This document shows positions 36,189 to 44,483 of a DNA stretch of 47,372 bases, one piece after another; within the stretch, counting starts at the first letter, position 1; every line of letters begins with the position of its first letter. The stretch is from assembly GCA_900759445.1 (NCBI GenBank), contig CAAEVH010000029.1:1-47372 (forward strand). Direction: 5' to 3'. The position numbers and the translations under genes are program-made. The DNA comes from an uncultured Raoultella sp. (lineage in GTDB: Bacteria > Pseudomonadota > Gammaproteobacteria > Enterobacterales > Enterobacteriaceae). The notes under the pieces are model-generated. The model made no database searches. It had not been told where the DNA came from and was given only the letters and a program-made list of their open reading frames with translations.

Positions 36189-36937
36189 AACCTGCCGCAT
36201 TGCGTGTAAATACGCTTACCTATGGGTATCGCGCGCCGCTATTTGAGCCGCTTACATTCAGTTGTCAGAAAGGTGAGATCTGGGCTGTGCTGGGACGTAA
36301 CGGTCTGGGTAAAAGTACGCTGCTCGATACGCTAACCGGCACGCTGCCAGCTTTGGACGGCAGCATTGAAAATGACGGCGGGATCGGGATTGTGGCGCAG
36401 CATTGCCACCTGCCATTTCCTTATACGGTGAGCGACGTGGTGCTGATGGGGCGGGCACAGCACGTGAAGCTTTTTGCGCAACCCAGCCAGCAGGATCAAC
36501 TAAGAGCGACCCAGGCGCTGGAGCAGTTAAATATTGCCCAGCTTGCTTCCCACTCGTTTAGCTCACTTTCCGGGGGGCAACAGCAACTGGTGATGATAGC
36601 CCGGGCGCTGGTGACGGAGTGTCAAACGCTGCTGCTTGATGAGCCGTGCTCCGCGCTGGATCTCGCCAATCAGCAGGTGGTGCTTCAGCTCATCAGCGAT
36701 CTGGCCCATCTACAGGGATGCAGCATTCTTTTTTCGACCCACGATCCGCTGCATGCGTTACAAATAGCCACCCATACTTTGCTGCTGCTCCCCGAAGGAA
36801 AATGGCGGGCAGGGCCAACGGACAGCATTGTGACGGAAGAGAATCTGTTCCAGGCCTATGGCTTACCGCTGCGAAAACTCAGTCTGGAGAACCACCCGAC
36901 GCCGTTTATCGCACCGCTGTTTTCTATTCGTCGTTAA
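36185..36937 (+). CDS. ABC importer ATPase, MolC/FepC-like
   Basis: The 250-residue ATPase has Walker A GRNGLGKS (37-44), signature LSGGQQQ near 133 and Walker B LLLDEPCSALD. It belongs to the FecE/BtuD group that pairs with FecCD permeases. Last gene of the three-gene operon. Its end overlaps the convergent ModA-like gene by 14 bp. Confidence 0.88.
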   Translation: MKPAALRVNTLTYGYRAPLFEPLTFSCQKGEIWAVLGRNGLGKSTLLDTLTGTLPALDGSIENDGGIGIVAQHCHLPFPYTVSDVVLMGRAQHVKLFAQPSQQDQLRATQALEQLNIAQLASHSFSSLSGGQQQLVMIARALVTECQTLLLDEPCSALDLANQQVVLQLISDLAHLQGCSILFSTHDPLHALQIATHTLLLLPEGKWRAGPTDSIVTEENLFQAYGLPLRKLSLENHPTPFIAPLFSIRR

Positions 36938-37646
36938 GAGGTAAAAACCCGGCGGCGGTAAGAAACGCCTGACCGCCGTTGGAGAGCATGAATTTAACCA
37001 GCGCCATCACCTCGTTGGATGCGTCGAGCACCGCCAGTTGGTATTCGCAGCGAATATTGTGCTCATCAGGGATAGCTACATAATGCACGTCGGGTTGGGC
37101 GCGCAGCGTTTTCGCGTAATGCGCGTAGCCGATAAACAGATCGGCCAGTCCCTGGTGAAGGATCCAGGCGCTCGCCAGTTCACCAGACGGGATTTTCACC
37201 GTATCACGCCCACCAACCAGCGGGATGGCGCGCGCCCGAAGCTGTTGTCCGAGTCCTGGCTCCAGTACATCCATATTGTCGAAAAATGCCCAGGTATAGT
37301 CCCCGGAAGGGTCGCAGCCGGGCGTGGATGTACCTATTCGTAGCGTTGGGTCGCGGAGCAAATCCAGCCAGGCGCCGTTTCGGTTGCTGACCAGACTCAG
37401 TTGATTCCAGCTAAAGGTTTGCGTGAGGACAGCTTTTTGCAAAGCCAGCAGGCGTTGCGGGTGCTCCCGATTGGCTGAGGCAAAGAGCGCACACGGTTCA
37501 CCGGCTTCAATACGCTCGCGTAATAAACCGGCCGGACCATATTCCACCTTCACGTCTATTCCGCTATGGCGCGAGAACTGGCTTATCAAAGGGGCAAATG
37601 CCAGGCGTAAACTGCCCGCGGCAAACAGAAGAATGGAAGAGGGCAT
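36924..37646 (-). CDS. ModA/WtpA-like oxyanion-binding protein lacking a signal peptide
   Basis: The 240-residue protein has the extracellular-binding-protein fold of molybdate and tungstate carriers: LLFAAGSLRLAFAPLISQFS at the start, EYGPAGLLRERIEAGE near 35, and IGTSTPGCDPSGDYTWAFF near 105. No signal peptide precedes this in either start choice (37646, or 37748), so it should stay in the cytosol. It could buffer or sense molybdate taken up by the adjacent importer. It is convergent with that importer, overlapping by 14 bp. Ribosome site is weak. Confidence 0.7.
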   Translation of the reverse strand: MPSSILLFAAGSLRLAFAPLISQFSRHSGIDVKVEYGPAGLLRERIEAGEPCALFASANREHPQRLLALQKAVLTQTFSWNQLSLVSNRNGAWLDLLRDPTLRIGTSTPGCDPSGDYTWAFFDNMDVLEPGLGQQLRARAIPLVGGRDTVKIPSGELASAWILHQGLADLFIGYAHYAKTLRAQPDVHYVAIPDEHNIRCEYQLAVLDASNEVMALVKFMLSNGGQAFLTAAGFLPLNDE

Positions 37647-37824
37647 GGTATCCGATCTCTGGCGAAAAAGGTTTGCGAAGAGGATAAATGATACGCGCTG
37701 AGCATAGCGTTTAGAAGGCTTTGGCGCATTGCTTTGTGCCAGCATCATACGAAGTAATGATTAAGCTTAAGGTTACGAACAGGAGGCAATAAAAAGAAAT
37801 TATGAGGTGTAACGAAGGGAAATA

Positions 37825-37852
37825 GCACCAAATCATAGAAATAATTTGGTGC
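37825..37852. repeat. Inverted repeat covering the valW 3' end
   Basis: GCACCAAAT (37825-37833) and ATTTGGTGC (37844-37852) form a perfect 9-bp stem with a 10-nt loop, using the tRNA 3' end GCACCA. It may act as a terminator or processing signal for the tRNA transcript. Confidence 0.6.
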
Positions 37853-37923
37853 GTCCGAGTGGACTCGAACCACCGACCCCCACCATGTCAAGGTGGTGCT
37901 CTAACCAACTGAGCTACGGACGC
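37847..37923 (-). tRNA. valW: tRNA-Val (anticodon GAC)
   Basis: The reverse strand folds as a 77-nt tRNA with encoded CCA: acceptor GCGTCCG/CGGACGC, anticodon arm CCACC-TTGACAT-GGTGG, T-loop GGTTCGAGTCC. The GAC anticodon decodes GUC/GUU. Sequence agrees with E. coli valW. It is 4 bp downstream of valV and co-transcribed with it. Confidence 0.97.
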
Positions 37924-37927
37924 AAGA

Positions 37928-38004
37928 TGGTGCGTTCAATTGGACTCGAACCAACGACCCCCACCATGTCAAGGTGGTGCTCTAACCAACTGAGCTATGA
38001 ACGC
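37928..38004 (-). tRNA. valV: tRNA-Val (anticodon GAC)
   Basis: A second 77-nt tRNA-Val with acceptor GCGTTCA/TGAACGC and the same D and anticodon arms as valW. Encoded CCA. It is the promoter-proximal member of the pair. The valV locus is the SPI-2 integration point in Salmonella. Confidence 0.97.
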
Positions 38005-38030
38005 AACGTTGTAGGTGACAACGGGGACGA

Positions 38031-38059
38031 ATATTAGCGGCACAGACCGAATGAGGCAA
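38031..38059 (-). promoter_or_regulatory. valVW promoter with GC-rich discriminator
   Basis: On the reverse strand TTGCCT (38059-38054), 17 bp, TAATAT (38036-38031), followed by CGTCCCCG. The GC-rich discriminator is typical of stringently controlled stable-RNA promoters. Confidence 0.85.
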
Positions 38060-38203
38060 GAGGGAAATAGCATTTTTCTTCCTTAACTCACGCGATTGCA
38101 GAGTAATTAAGCAAGTTGATTATATTTTGTTGATTTTGCAGCGTGTTTTTTATTCAGACAGTGAGCTGGGGCATAATGGGGACGGTTTGAATGACAGGTG
38201 CGC

Positions 38204-38686
38204 TCAGACTTTAAGCGCAGCAAGGATCGCGGTTTCTATTTTCTCAGGGGTAGTGAACGGCGCAAAACGCTTGAGAGGTTTGCCGTCACGCCCGATCAGG
38301 AACTTAGTGAAATTCCACTTGATACGCCCACCCAGCACCCCGGGTAATTCGTTTTTCAGGTAACGAAACACCGGATGTGTAGCCGCACCGTTGACTTCCA
38401 CTTTCTCAAATATCGGGAAGCTCACACCGTAGTTGATGTGACAGGTTTGCGAGATTTCGTCGGCCCCGCCGGGCTCCTGATTACCGAACTGGTTGCAGGG
38501 GAAACCAAGCACCACCAGACCCTGCGCGGCGTACTTCTTGTAAAGCGCTTCGAGGCCTGCATATTGCGGCGTGAAGCCACAATGGCTGGCAGTATTGACC
38601 ACCAGAACCAGTTTGCCAGCGTAGTCGGCCATAGAGACGGGCTCACCATGCAGACGGGTGGCTGTAAGTTGATAAAAGGTGATCAT
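38204..38686 (-). CDS. Glutathione peroxidase-family protein
   Basis: The 160-residue thiol peroxidase has peroxidatic Cys36 in VVNTASHCGFTPQY, the conserved Gln in FPCNQFGNQEPG near 70 and Trp in KWNFTKFLIGRDG. It is a Cys, not selenocysteine, enzyme and probably uses thioredoxin or glutathione to reduce hydroperoxides. ATG at 38686 has GAGGA upstream; the longer start at 38719 is less likely. It differs clearly from E. coli BtuE (183 residues). Confidence 0.88.
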   Translation of the reverse strand: MITFYQLTATRLHGEPVSMADYAGKLVLVVNTASHCGFTPQYAGLEALYKKYAAQGLVVLGFPCNQFGNQEPGGADEISQTCHINYGVSFPIFEKVEVNGAATHPVFRYLKNELPGVLGGRIKWNFTKFLIGRDGKPLKRFAPFTTPEKIETAILAALKV

Positions 38687-38903
38687 GCCGGAATCCTCAA
38701 ATAAGATCGCATTACTCATTTTATTATGGTCGCAACTGTCTGATTAATAAACTGACCGTTAAAGTGATGGCGATTTATTATTTTGTCGGGTTATCGCTAA
38801 CGCTTTTAAACGCGTCACCCCAGCAGCATCGTTAGGTGACGACTAAAAATGGGGGACGTGACGTTGTGCGCGATTGTTACTGCGACAAACACGTAACAGA
38901 TAT

Positions 38904-38929
38904 AAAAAATCCACGCCTGGCGTGGATTT
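38904..38929 (-). terminator. Terminator of the second GAPDH gene
   Basis: On the reverse strand AAATCCACG-CCAGG-CGTGGATTT, then a T-run, lies 23 bp past the stop codon. Confidence 0.88.
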
Positions 38930-38952
38930 AGAGAGAGTGTGAGAGCAGGGGA

Positions 38953-39963
38953 TTAACGTTCGTGCCTTGCCATTAGCAGTGCCAGGTCGACGAGGCGATT
39001 AGAGAATCCCCATTCGTTGTCGTACCACGCCAGAATTTTGACCATATTGCCGCCAATCACCAGCGTTGACAGGCCGTCGATGATGGATGAGCGCGGATCA
39101 CCCTGATAGTCGCTTGAGACAAGCGGTTCATCGCTATAGCCGAGGATCCCTTTCAGTGGCCCTGTCGCGGCGGCGTCACGAAACGCATTATTGACCTCCT
39201 CTGCTGTTACATCCCGCTCAAGCGTTACGGTCAGGTCGACAATGGACACCACCGGAACCGGTACGCGCAGCGAGTAACCGGTTAAGCGACCATCCAGCTC
39301 CGGGATGACTTTGCCAAGCGCCTTCGCGGCACCGCTGGAGTAGGGCACAATCGACAATGCAGCGGCGCGGGCACCACGAAGATCTTTTTCCGGCTGGTCG
39401 TGCAGCGCCTGGCTGTTGGTATAGGCGTGGGTGGTATTCATCAAACCATGCCTAATGCCGAAATGTTGGTGCAAAACCTGTGCGGCAGGTGCCAGACCGT
39501 TAGTGGTGCAGCTACCGTTGCTAACGACAAAGTGTTTATCCGCGGAATAGAGGTGATCGTTAACGCCCATCACGATGGTTAAATCATCGTTCTTACCAGG
39601 GGCGGAGATAATCACTCGTTTTGCGCCACCGCTGCGGATATGCACCGCCGCCTTGTCACGTTCAGTGAAGAAGCCGGTTGCTTCAATGACAATATCGACT
39701 TCACGCTGACGCCATGGGATGTTGGCTGGATCGCGTTCGCTGAACACGGTAATGGATTTACCGTTAACCACCAACTGCCCCTCACCGGCGGTGACATCGG
39801 CGTCGAGTTTACCGAGCAGCGAGTCGTATTTCAGCAGATGCGCCAGCGTTTTACTGTCTGTCAGATCGTTGATTGCCACGATCTGGATCTCCGGGTTACC
39901 CAGTGCAGCACGCAGTACGTTACGTCCGATACGGCCAAAACCGTTAATACCGACCTTTACCAT
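38953..39963 (-). CDS. Glyceraldehyde-3-phosphate dehydrogenase paralogue
   Basis: The 336-residue type I GAPDH starts MVKVGINGFGRIGRN; AAGGAG precedes the ATG at 39963. Asp33 (INDLTD) suggests NAD preference. Catalytic Cys152 and His179 (TTHAYT) are present. The motif is SCTTNGLAP: the second cysteine of the usual SCTTNCLAP is Gly156. Backbone gapA lies elsewhere in enterobacteria, so this is a second copy. It may work in a condition-specific pathway or act on another phospho-sugar aldehyde. The DJ-1/AraC regulator lies 78 bp upstream on the same strand. Confidence 0.88.
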   Translation of the reverse strand: MVKVGINGFGRIGRNVLRAALGNPEIQIVAINDLTDSKTLAHLLKYDSLLGKLDADVTAGEGQLVVNGKSITVFSERDPANIPWRQREVDIVIEATGFFTERDKAAVHIRSGGAKRVIISAPGKNDDLTIVMGVNDHLYSADKHFVVSNGSCTTNGLAPAAQVLHQHFGIRHGLMNTTHAYTNSQALHDQPEKDLRGARAAALSIVPYSSGAAKALGKVIPELDGRLTGYSLRVPVPVVSIVDLTVTLERDVTAEEVNNAFRDAAATGPLKGILGYSDEPLVSSDYQGDPRSSIIDGLSTLVIGGNMVKILAWYDNEWGFSNRLVDLALLMARHER

Positions 39964-40041
39964 GATGAACTCCTTATCTGTTGTCTCTGGAGTAAATTTA
40001 GGCCGGTCACGTGTTGGCGTAAATGACAAAAAAGGATCACT

Positions 40042-41022
40042 TTACGCCATTTTACGACAGTGAAAGCGCTGGCGATATTCACCAGGCGTCAGGTGAAGCT
40101 GTTTTTCAAACAGCCTTCGCAGGTTAATGCTGCTACCAAATCCTGTTTGTTCGGCGATACGCTCCAGCGTCTCGTTGGTCTGCTCCAGACGCTGTCGGGC
40201 AGCGGCCAGACGGGCTTCGGCCACGTAGCGTGCCGGTGATGCGCCCGTTTCTCGGGTAAACACGCGGGTGAAATTACGCGGACTCATGGCGACTTTTTCC
40301 GCCAGTTTATCCACACTGAGATCGGCGGTGAGGTTCTCAAGCAGCCAGGCGAGCAGATCGTTAATCGGGCCCAGGGTGCTGGTCTGCTGAAGGTTGTAGC
40401 GGCTAAACTGGAGTTGTCCCCCGGGACGGCGCAGGTACATGACGAAATCCTGAGCGACGTCGCGCGCCAGACTGAAGCCGTAATCCTCTTCAACTAACGC
40501 TAACGTCAGGTCAAAGCCGGAACTGACGCCACCTGATGTCCAGATGTGTTCGTCCTGGATATAGAGCGGACCGCTTTCGACGCGCACCTTTGGGAATTCT
40601 GCCTGCATGGTTTCCAGTAGCTTCCAGTGGGTGGTGGCTCGTCGGCCGTCCAGCAGCCCGGTTTCTGCCAGCAGCATCGCGCCGCCGCAAATGGATGCAA
40701 TGCGGCGGGCGTGGGGAGCGGCAAGGCGTAGCCAGTCAACCACCGCAATCCCTTCCTGCGGGCTTTGACCTCTGCCAGTGATGATGATGGTATCGAGAGG
40801 TTCGCGAGGATCTATCTCATGCAGGCGGTGATCTGCCAGTAGATTTAGGCCGGACTGACCATGGATCACCTGATGCGGTTGCGTTGTCGCTAACTGAACC
40901 TGGTAACACGTCTCCGTAGCGCCTTTGGGATGCAGGCGATTGGCCTGCATCAGAATGTCGGCAATACCGGCGGACTCAAACAGCATACCGCCATCGGGAA
41001 CAATAATGAGTATCTTCTTCAT
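40042..41022 (-). CDS. FtrA-like regulator: DJ-1/PfpI domain plus AraC helix-turn-helix
   Basis: The 326-residue regulator begins MKKILIIVPDGGMLFESAGI. Residues 1-190 form a GATase1/DJ-1 domain with elbow Cys112 (ASICGGAMLLAE), and the C-terminal 100 residues hold two AraC helix-turn-helix units (LSVDKLAEKVAMSPRNFTRV and ETLERIAEQTGFGS). AGGAC directly abuts the ATG, unusually close; an upstream TTG at 41049 is the alternative start. It may control the adjacent GAPDH gene. Confidence 0.85.
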   Translation of the reverse strand: MKKILIIVPDGGMLFESAGIADILMQANRLHPKGATETCYQVQLATTQPHQVIHGQSGLNLLADHRLHEIDPREPLDTIIITGRGQSPQEGIAVVDWLRLAAPHARRIASICGGAMLLAETGLLDGRRATTHWKLLETMQAEFPKVRVESGPLYIQDEHIWTSGGVSSGFDLTLALVEEDYGFSLARDVAQDFVMYLRRPGGQLQFSRYNLQQTSTLGPINDLLAWLLENLTADLSVDKLAEKVAMSPRNFTRVFTRETGASPARYVAEARLAAARQRLEQTNETLERIAEQTGFGSSINLRRLFEKQLHLTPGEYRQRFHCRKMA

Positions 41023-41270
41023 GTCCTGAAAAGTAATCTTTTTACACAATAAGTCAATATTACATACTCAACTGGAAAAAGCCTTACCCGTGGCGTAGCG
41101 ACATTACCGCCACAGGCCGATGGTTTGATGTTGACTCAACGGCGTTGCCTGAGCATCTCCCTTGATTAAGAATAGCGTTGCATTGACCCATTAAACTCAC
41201 CACGAGGGGCTGACGCTCTGCTACACCAAAAATGGTATTGTTCTACAAGTCACTCTCCTGACGAGGTCTT

Positions 41271-41741
41271 ATGAAAATCAGAAGGTTTAGTAATGGAGAT
41301 GAAATTTCGTTATTCAGCGTCTTTTTATCTTCTGTACATACCCTCGCATCACATTACTACACACAGGAACAAATAGATGCGTGGGCCCCAACGGATATCG
41401 ACCCGGAACAATGGGCCAATCATATGAAGGAATTACGCCCCTTTGTTGTTGAAGTGGATGGTGAAATAGCTGGATATGCAGATCTTCAGCCAAATGGGTA
41501 CATTGACCATTTCTTTGTCTCGGGAACCTACCCGAGACAGGGAGTAGGGACACTATTGATGAATCGCATTCATGAAGAAGCCAGACAACGTGGAATTGGC
41601 GAACTGACTTCAAATGTCAGTAAGGCTGCGGAGGCGTTCTTTCTACGACACGGCTTTCATGTTGTGGAACGTGGGTTTCCTGCCTGTCGCGGAGTGACAT
41701 TACAAAATGCACTGATGCGAAAATATTTGGTGAAAAAATAG
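41271..41741 (+). CDS. GNAT N-acetyltransferase, YafP-like
   Basis: The 156-residue enzyme carries the acetyl-CoA loop PRQGVGTLLMNRI near residue 84 and ends VECRG-like PACRGVTLQNALMRKYL. HYYTQEQIDAWAP near 28 is typical of YafP relatives. Substrate unknown. GACGAGG precedes the ATG. It is convergent with the efflux pump gene. Confidence 0.83.
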   Translation: MKIRRFSNGDEISLFSVFLSSVHTLASHYYTQEQIDAWAPTDIDPEQWANHMKELRPFVVEVDGEIAGYADLQPNGYIDHFFVSGTYPRQGVGTLLMNRIHEEARQRGIGELTSNVSKAAEAFFLRHGFHVVERGFPACRGVTLQNALMRKYLVKK

Positions 41742-41787
41742 AAGATAACTGGGCTAAAGTTCCGCGATCAGCGAGGGCGGACACTCG

Positions 41788-41816
41788 GCTCTCTGCCGTA
41801 TGCCATGACAGAGAGC
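41788..41816. terminator. Hairpin between convergent yafP-like and efflux genes
   Basis: GCTCTCTG (41788-41795) pairs with CAGAGAGC (41809-41816) across a 13-nt loop. No T-run, so its role as a terminator is tentative. Confidence 0.45.
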
Positions 41817-41839
41817 ACGCCAGAAATGAATGGATAGTT

Positions 41840-43033
41840 CTAGTTTGCTTTGCAGTTTTGACGGGATGTGACAATCGTCATTGCTGCTGCCGCCAGAAGT
41901 AAGAAACCACTCAAGCCAAAAGTACTGCGCCATCCCAGAGTGTCGAATACCATCCCACCTGCCGTTGAACCCAGAGCAATTGATAGCTGGATCACCGCAA
42001 CCATTAAGCCACCACCCGCCTCTGCATCTTCGGGTAGTGCCCGCGCTATCCATGTCCACCATCCCGTTGGCGCAGCCGTTGCTAGTAGTCCCCACAGGCT
42101 GAGCAATACGGCAACAGCCCAGATGCTGTGTCCAACCAGCAGTAACGCCCCGGCAGTCGCTGCCATAAGCAGGGGGATCATGATTAAAGTCTGATAAAAA
42201 CTTGTGTTCAGGAATATTGATACGGCCAGTGTGCCGACAAAACCCGCCACGCCTATTGCGAGCAAAATCAGAGAGAGACCAGTAGGGCCTACGCGGGTTA
42301 CGGTCTCAAGAAAGGGGCGCACGTAGGTAAATAAGGCAAATTGCCCCATGAAGAAGAATCCGCAGGCCAGAAGTCCCGCAGGGACAATGGTGATGCGGAA
42401 CAGATGACGCATAGATCTCTGGGATTTTTGTTTTTTATCGTTTTCCATCGATGGCAGGCTGACCCACTGCCAGATGAACGCGGCTATAGCCAGGGGAACG
42501 AGGCATAAAAATGCCCCTCGCCAGCCCACGGTCGTCCCCAGATAGCTGCCAAGCGGTGCCGCTACAACGGTAGCCAGCGCGTTCCCACCGTTAAAAATCG
42601 CCAGCGCGCGGGGAACCTGATGCTGCGGAACGAGCCGAATGGCGGTTGCAGCAGACATGGACCAGAATCCACCAATAACCACCCCAAGCAGGGCCCTCCC
42701 CAGCATATAAACCGGATAGCTGGGTGCCAGGGCGACGACTATCCCCGATATGGCCATTAAAACCGTCAGCCCCTGCAGGAGATGTTTTCGGTTCAGATCT
42801 CCGGCAATATGGGAGATAGTCAGGCTGGTAATGACCGCCAGCGCGCCAGAGATTGCAATTCCCTGGCCAGCCAGCCCTTCGGTAATGTGTAAATCACTGG
42901 CAATAAGCGTAAGCAGGCTGACCGGCATAAACTCGGAAGCGATCAGCACAAACACGCACAGCGTCATGGCAAACACGCCCCCCCAATGCGCATGCTTTTT
43001 TTCGTAATGCGGTTTTAGTCTTACTGTGGACAT
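41840..43033 (-). CDS. MFS efflux transporter, NepI/DHA1-like
   Basis: The 397-residue protein has 12 predicted helices. LIASEFMPVSLLTLIASDLH in helix 1 and GRALLGVVIGGFWSMSAAT near residue 115 closely resemble E. coli NepI (purine ribonucleoside efflux) and other DHA1 sugar or drug exporters. Substrate not assignable. It lies 141 bp downstream of the secreted hydrolase on the same strand, so the two may be co-transcribed past a weak hairpin. Confidence 0.85.
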   Translation of the reverse strand: MSTVRLKPHYEKKHAHWGGVFAMTLCVFVLIASEFMPVSLLTLIASDLHITEGLAGQGIAISGALAVITSLTISHIAGDLNRKHLLQGLTVLMAISGIVVALAPSYPVYMLGRALLGVVIGGFWSMSAATAIRLVPQHQVPRALAIFNGGNALATVVAAPLGSYLGTTVGWRGAFLCLVPLAIAAFIWQWVSLPSMENDKKQKSQRSMRHLFRITIVPAGLLACGFFFMGQFALFTYVRPFLETVTRVGPTGLSLILLAIGVAGFVGTLAVSIFLNTSFYQTLIMIPLLMAATAGALLLVGHSIWAVAVLLSLWGLLATAAPTGWWTWIARALPEDAEAGGGLMVAVIQLSIALGSTAGGMVFDTLGWRSTFGLSGFLLLAAAAMTIVTSRQNCKAN

Positions 43034-43141
43034 TATCAGATCTCTTAATATCGAATCGGCCAGGTTCAGGCGCAGTCCGGACAGACGTCATTCAGGAAAT
43101 CACGTCAAAACATGGATGAAAATGATCTGCAGGCGTTTTAC

Positions 43142-43166
43142 AGCCGCCTGCAAATATCAGGCGGCT
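43142..43166 (-). terminator. Hairpin after the hydrolase gene
   Basis: AGCCGCCTG-CAAATAT-CAGGCGGCT is a perfect 9-bp stem 8 bp past the hydrolase stop codon. No clear T-run on the reverse strand, so read-through into the efflux gene is possible. Confidence 0.6.
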
Positions 43167-43174
43167 TGGGGCGA

Positions 43175-44311
43175 TTATCTTAGGTTGGTATTGAAAAACT
43201 GCTCAAATTTAGCAAACGGAATCTTACCCGCAACGTTGTCGTACAGATCAACATGATTTGCCCCCGGCACAATCACCAGCTCTTTCTCATTGCTGCCGAT
43301 CGTCCTAAAGGCATCTTCAGCAAAATAGCGTGAATGGGCTTTTTCGCCGGTCACGATAAGCGTGGGGATAGTGACTTCATTGGCGTAGCTCAGCAGCGGC
43401 ATATTCATAAATGACAGCGGCATCGTCGCATTCCAGGCCCCAGTTGAGTTGACCGAACGCGCATGGAAACCACGCGGCATGCGATAATAATCAAAGAATT
43501 CTTTCAGAACCGGATTAGGATTTGCGGGTAACGTTTCTGGCAGAATACGTTTCGACGTACTGACGTCCCCCTTTTCATCAACATAAATGTCATGCCCGCC
43601 GGGCGCGAAAGCTCCGTTCTTCGCATCTTCCCAGCGCTGTGCGTTCAGATACTGTAATACGGCGCGACGATCCGCAGTGGTATAACGGTCTTTACCATCA
43701 CCTACGCCATGCCCCATCGCACGGCTCATGTCATACATCACGCTGGTCGCCACCGCTTTCACGCGGGTATCCATCGCGGCGTCGTTTAAGGCCATCCCGC
43801 CCCATCCGCAGATACCCAGTAATCCGATACGATTTCGATCAACCTCATTTTGCAGGCCAAGGAAATCAACAGCCGCGCTGAAATCCTCGGTGTTGATATC
43901 CGGAGAGGCAACGTTACGCGGATAGCCACCGCTTTCCCCCGTATATGAAGGGTCAAAAGCCAGGGTAACAAATCCCTGCTCAGCCAACGTCTGTGCATAC
44001 AGACCGCTGGACTGCTCTTTCACCGCGCCGAAAGGCCCGCTGATGGCAATGGCTGCCAGTTTGCGCTCGCCGCGATCCTTTGGAATGTAGAGATCACCGA
44101 CCAGGGTGATCCCGAAGCGGTTCTGAAAGGTCACTTTACGGTGATTGATTTTCGTACTTTTAGCGAAGGTTTTATCCCATGTCTCGACCAGTGAAACTGG
44201 CGCGTTCGGATTGGTTGTATTGGCATAACTCATCGTTGTAACTCCACTTAATGATGCGCAGAGCAGCATGGCTGGTATCGCGGCTGTCAGTTTTTTGGTG
44301 AAGGCAGTCAT
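43175..44311 (-). CDS. Exported alpha/beta hydrolase, dienelactone-hydrolase-like
   Basis: The 378-residue protein starts at ATG 44311 after GAGGGG and has a signal peptide ending TTMSYA/NTT. The fold features are ISGPFGAVKEQSSGLYAQTL near 90, FDPSYTGESGG near 119 and the nucleophile elbow GICGWGG at 166-172. The likely nucleophile is Cys168, as in dienelactone hydrolases, since the position of Ser in CxSGG relatives is Trp170. GANHVDLYD near 355 gives the catalytic His. YcjY is a distant relative. It is divergent from a LysR regulator that probably controls it. Confidence 0.83.
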   Translation of the reverse strand: MTAFTKKLTAAIPAMLLCASLSGVTTMSYANTTNPNAPVSLVETWDKTFAKSTKINHRKVTFQNRFGITLVGDLYIPKDRGERKLAAIAISGPFGAVKEQSSGLYAQTLAEQGFVTLAFDPSYTGESGGYPRNVASPDINTEDFSAAVDFLGLQNEVDRNRIGLLGICGWGGMALNDAAMDTRVKAVATSVMYDMSRAMGHGVGDGKDRYTTADRRAVLQYLNAQRWEDAKNGAFAPGGHDIYVDEKGDVSTSKRILPETLPANPNPVLKEFFDYYRMPRGFHARSVNSTGAWNATMPLSFMNMPLLSYANEVTIPTLIVTGEKAHSRYFAEDAFRTIGSNEKELVIVPGANHVDLYDNVAGKIPFAKFEQFFNTNLR

Positions 44312-44430
44312 CAAAATCCCCTCATAAAACGTGATAGATACAGGTTTCATACGGACAACACTGCTGTGCTTTGTTGCAATGCGAGCATTATAGTGAGCAG
44401 TAATAGTGCTTATTAGAGGGGTAAAATTGC

Positions 44431-44454
44431 TAGAATTAATACCATATTGTTCTA
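44431..44454. promoter_or_regulatory. Candidate LysR-type operator
   Basis: TAGAA (44431-44435) and TTCTA (44450-44454) form an interrupted dyad in the gap between the hydrolase and LysR genes, 30 bp before the regulator start. Position and symmetry fit a LysR site. Confidence 0.4.
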
Positions 44455-44483
44455 AATAGTGATGCGATAGCGAGGGAAACGTG

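Noticed and set aside
37861..37991. Repeated block shared by the two tRNA genes, considered as an att duplication
   Set aside because: The repeat is simply the conserved D and anticodon arms of two tRNA-Val(GAC) genes, both complete.
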